Origin: an uncultured Streptomyces sp.
GTDB lineage: Bacteria > Actinomycetota > Actinomycetes > Streptomycetales > Streptomycetaceae
Reading direction: 5' to 3'
Assembly: GCA_946480485.1 (NCBI GenBank)
Contig: CAMLJW010000283.1
Coordinates: 1 to 7,001 of the forward strand
DNA: 7,001 bases
The notes below the pieces were generated by a model. It did not search any database and was not told the origin of the DNA. It was given only the letters and a program-made list of their open reading frames with translations. Both the position numbers and the translations under genes were made by a program. Positions 5,016 through 7,001 of the stretch are shown here, piece by piece (the stretch's first letter is position 1; each line of letters opens with the position of its first letter).

Positions 5016-6491
5016 CTACTTGTTGCCCTCCACCGGGATGTCCAGGATCACCCGCGTGCCGCGCTCCGGGGCCGGGACCATGTCGAAGGTACCGCCCAAC
5101 TCGCCCTCCACCAGGGTCCGTACGATCTGCAGGCCCAGGTTGCCGGTGCGGTGCGGGTCGAAACCCTGAGGGAGGCCGACACCGTCGTCCTGGACGGTGA
5201 CCAGGAGGCGGGACTCCTTGGTGGTGCCGCCGCGGACCGCCGAGACCTCGACCGTGCCGGTGTCGCCCTGCCGGAAGCCGTGCTCCAGCGCGTTCTGCAG
5301 GACTTCGGTGAGGACCATGGACAGCGGCGTGGCGACCTCGGCGTCGAGTATGCCGAAGCGGCCGGAGCGCCGACCCCTGACCTTGCCCGGGGAGATCTCG
5401 GCGACCATGGCCAGCACCCGGTCGGCGATCTCGTCGAACTCCACGCGCTCGTCCAGATTCTGGGACAGCGTCTCGTGCACGATCGCGATCGACCCCACGC
5501 GGCGTACGGCCTCTTCGAGTGCTTCGCGGCCCTTGTCGGAGTCGATGCGGCGGGCCTGGAGCCGCAGCAGGGCCGCGACGGTCTGGAGGTTGTTCTTCAC
5601 CCGGTGATGGATCTCCCGGATGGTGGCGTCCTTGGTGATCAACTCGCGCTCGCGGCGGCGGAGTTCCGTGACGTCCCGCAGGAGGACGAGCGAACCGACG
5701 CGGGTGCCCTTGGGTTTGAGTGGGATAGCGCGGAGCTGGATCACACCGTCGTTGCTCTCGATCTCGAACTCGCGGGGGGCCCAGCCGCTGGCGACCTTGG
5801 CCAGCGCCTCGTCCACCGGCCCCCGCGAGGGAGCGAGCTCCGCGGTGCTCGTGCCGAGGTGGTGGCCGACGAGGTCGGCGGCAAGGCCGAGGCGGTGGTA
5901 CGCGGACAGCGCGTTCGGTGACGCGTACTGCACGATGCCGTCCGCGTCGAGCCGGATCAGACCGTCGCCGACCCGGGGCGAGGCGTCCATGTCGACCTGC
6001 TGGTCGGGGAACGGGAAGGAGCCGGCCGCGATCATCTGGGCGAGGTCGGACGCGCTCTGGAGATAGGTGAGTTCGAGCCGCGACGGCGTGCGCACGGTGA
6101 GCAGATTGGTGTTGCGGGCGATGACGCCCAGGACGCGCCCGTCTCTGCGGACGGGAATGGACTCGACCCGTACGGGAACCTCCTCGCGCCACTCCGGGTC
6201 GCCCTCCCGCACGATCCGGCCCTCGTCCAGGGCGGCGTCCAGCATGGGGCGGCGGCCGCGGGGGACGAGGTGGCCGACCATGTCGTCCTGGTACGAGGTC
6301 GGGCCGGTGTTGGGCCGCATCTGGGCCACGGAGACATAGCGGGTGCCGTCGCGCGTGGGGACCCACAGGACGAGGTCGGCGAAGGAAAGGTCGGAGAGCA
6401 GCTGCCACTCCGACACCAGCAGGTGAAGCCACTCGAGATCGGAGTCGCCGAGGGCAGTGTGCTGGCGGACGAGTTCGTTCATGGAGGGCAC
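5016..6491 (-). CDS. pdtaS: Cytosolic sensor histidine kinase of the PdtaS type
   Basis: This 491-residue soluble kinase should phosphorylate a PdtaR-like ANTAR antiterminator that binds RNA; no such gene is in the window. Domains in order: N-terminal GAF-like PdtaS sensor domain (about 4-150; LSDLSFADLVLW at 32-43), a PAS domain (about 170-280; GIVQYASPNALSAYHRLGL at 185-203), HisKA_2 with the paired histidines of IREIHHRVKNNLQTVAALL (291-309), and HATPase with N-box EVLQNALEHGF (396-406), G1 DDGVGLP (435-441) and G2 NLGLQIV (451-457). Extended identity to Mycobacterium tuberculosis PdtaS across HisKA_2 is recalled from memory. No membrane segment. Start: GTG 6491 is preferred because TACGCT ends 7 nt upstream; ATG 6482 aligns with the mycobacterial start, and ATG 6521 is possible. 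None has a good ribosome site. It is divergent from dasR across 415 bp. Confidence 0.92.
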   Translation of the reverse strand: MPSMNELVRQHTALGDSDLEWLHLLVSEWQLLSDLSFADLVLWVPTRDGTRYVSVAQMRPNTGPTSYQDDMVGHLVPRGRRPMLDAALDEGRIVREGDPEWREEVPVRVESIPVRRDGRVLGVIARNTNLLTVRTPSRLELTYLQSASDLAQMIAAGSFPFPDQQVDMDASPRVGDGLIRLDADGIVQYASPNALSAYHRLGLAADLVGHHLGTSTAELAPSRGPVDEALAKVASGWAPREFEIESNDGVIQLRAIPLKPKGTRVGSLVLLRDVTELRRRERELITKDATIREIHHRVKNNLQTVAALLRLQARRIDSDKGREALEEAVRRVGSIAIVHETLSQNLDERVEFDEIADRVLAMVAEISPGKVRGRRSGRFGILDAEVATPLSMVLTEVLQNALEHGFRQGDTGTVEVSAVRGGTTKESRLLVTVQDDGVGLPQGFDPHRTGNLGLQIVRTLVEGELGGTFDMVPAPERGTRVILDIPVEGNK

Positions 6492-6498
6492 GTGAGCG

Positions 6499-6504
6499 AG
6501 CGTA
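6499..6504 (-). promoter_or_regulatory. Putative -10 hexamer of a leaderless pdtaS transcript
   Basis: TACGCT on the minus strand ends 7 nt before GTG 6491. TTCGAG (6524-6529) is a poor -35 candidate at 19-bp spacing. The hexamer would lie within the gene if ATG 6521 were used, which argues for the shorter start. Confidence 0.5.
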
Positions 6505-6756
6505 CCTGGGGGTACGGACATGGCTCGAAGTCGGCGGTCCCCGGGCCCCTGGCAGGCGCCTTCCCCGGGCGGAGTGGCAGGGGATTGAGTACGTACGGAC
6601 AGCTCCCGCGCGTACCGCCGAGACGAGGACGTCCCGCAGTCGCATCACTGTCTCGTCGTCCGCGGGCTGCCGGACGATCAGCAGGGTGATCATGGAGAAC
6701 GTGGAGAACAGGGCAGGAACTCCTCGGCGAGTCTTTGCTTCTTTGATCTCCAGCAC

Positions 6757-6772
6757 GCTGGACTAGACCAAA
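6757..6772. promoter_or_regulatory. DasR-responsive element (dre)-like operator
   Basis: GCTGGACTAGACCAAA matches the dre consensus ACTGGTCTAGACCACT at 12 of 16 positions; the core TGGACTAGACCA (6759-6770) differs from the perfect palindrome by one base. It lies 135 bp before the dasR start and overlaps the predicted -35 box, so it would suit autorepression. Confidence 0.7.
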
Positions 6773-6792
6773 AACGGCCACGGCGGTATACA
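6764..6792 (+). promoter_or_regulatory. Predicted dasR promoter
   Basis: TAGACC (6764-6769, 4 of 6 to TTGACA), a 17-bp spacer, and TATACA (6787-6792) form a vegetative-type promoter toward dasR, with a start near 6799. The -35 lies inside the dre-like site, so DasR bound there would block polymerase. Confidence 0.5.
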
Positions 6793-6807
6793 GAGGGGAT
6801 CACGGAG

Positions 6808-6875
6808 CGTGCGGGGGGACCCTCGCACGGCAAGCCGTGCCGCGATGTGCGCCGTGGCCGACGCGTACGTCGGCC
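6808..6875 (+). other. Hairpin-rich leader of dasR
   Basis: Three stems occur before the start codon. Hairpin 1 pairs CGTGCG (6808-6813) with CGCACG (6824-6829), extended through GGG/CCT. Hairpin 2 pairs GCACGGC (6825-6831) with GCCGTGC (6834-6840). Hairpin 3 pairs GGCCGACG (6856-6863) with CGTCGGCC (6868-6875). Hairpins 1 and 2 share bases 6825-6829, so they exclude each other. The ribosome site at 6894-6900 stays outside. Confidence 0.5.
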
Positions 6876-6906
6876 GCATCGGCGCCCGGAGGCGGGAAGG
6901 CAGAGG

Positions 6907-7001
6907 ATGAGCACCGACGTCGGCAGTGCGGAGAACGAGAATGGGCCCCCCATCCGTACCGCGCGTGTGCCCAAGTACTACCGCCTCAAGAAGCATCTGC
7001 T
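6907..7001 (+). CDS. dasR: GntR-family regulator, DasR type (5' end only, runs off the right edge)
   Basis: Only 31 full codons are visible. The N-terminus reads [13 protein letters not shown], then [17 protein letters not shown], which closely matches the recalled start of S. coelicolor DasR and is the lead-in to the GntR winged-helix domain (the [10 protein letters not shown] helix). DasR is the N-acetylglucosamine-sensing repressor of aminosugar uptake, chitin degradation, antibiotic and development genes, binding dre sites and released by phosphorylated amino sugars. The dre-like site at 6757-6772 supports the name and suggests autoregulation. ATG 6907 has GGGAAGG ending 6 nt upstream. 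The sequence ends before the DNA-binding domain can be checked, so a close DasR paralogue is possible. Confidence 0.8.
   Translation, partial: MSTDVGSAENENGPPIRTARVPKYYRLKKHL

Larger units (their letters stand above)
6492..6906. other. Divergent spacer between pdtaS and dasR
   Basis: About 415 bp without a supported gene. From left to right: the pdtaS -10 hexamer; a minus-strand stretch 6574-6693 with GC-rich third positions but no stop until deep inside pdtaS; the dre-like site; a dasR promoter; a hairpin-rich leader. In S. coelicolor the das transport genes and others lie between dasR and pdtaS (from memory); here they are absent. Confidence 0.6.

Noticed and set aside
4911..5921. Plus-strand 336-codon frame across the pdtaS region
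   Set aside because: Antisense shadow of the kinase gene, no recognisable domain.
4432..6756. 774-codon minus-strand open frame covering pdtaS
   Set aside because: It is a long open shadow due to high GC; the protein is low-complexity Arg/Pro-rich, while the other frame encodes a clear kinase.
6692..6766. 24-codon plus-strand ORF ([13 protein letters not shown]...) ending in the dre-like site
   Set aside because: Upstream of the predicted dasR transcription start and without a good ribosome site.

Overview
The window is high-GC actinobacterial DNA, almost certainly from a Streptomyces. Genes use G or C at nearly every third codon position. The gene set matches the sigH-wblE-pdtaS-dasR neighbourhood known from Streptomyces coelicolor. 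Family names rest on protein motifs read by eye; no database search was run.

Layout, left to right: the 5' part of a CPA1-type Na+/H+ antiporter (minus, runs off the left edge); a divergent small UBP-type zinc-finger protein; a stress-sigma operon of an RsbW-like anti-sigma factor (prsH/ushX type) overlapping a SigB-family sigma factor (sigH type) by 4 bp; a convergent four-helix membrane protein; a diacylglycerol/lipid kinase; a WhiB-like iron-sulfur protein (WblE/WhiB1 type); a convergent soluble sensor histidine kinase of the PdtaS type; and the first 31 codons of a GntR regulator that looks like DasR.

Regulatory DNA is the richest part. The sigma operon has a SigB/SigH-type promoter (GGTTC-N15-GGGTAC), a near-consensus BldD box, a GNRA-capped leader hairpin and a Shine-Dalgarno that can fold on itself. 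The sigma factor has a 119-residue low-complexity N-terminal extension whose DNA carries Streptomyces-type GC-rich palindromic repeats. wblE is preceded by a Crp-like palindrome. The dasR region has a DasR-responsive-element-like site overlapping a plausible -35 box, then a leader with three hairpins, two of them mutually exclusive.

Four genes lack a Shine-Dalgarno and instead have a TANNNT hexamer 6-7 nt before the start codon: the zinc finger, the membrane protein, the lipid kinase and the kinase PdtaS. This suggests leaderless transcripts. The three genes with clear ribosome sites (anti-sigma, wblE, dasR) are the ones with long regulated leaders. No mobile element, CRISPR array, tRNA or rRNA was seen. 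The known theme is stress and development: osmotic stress sigma control, redox/NO sensing by WblE, PdtaS signalling to an antiterminator, and amino-sugar sensing by DasR.
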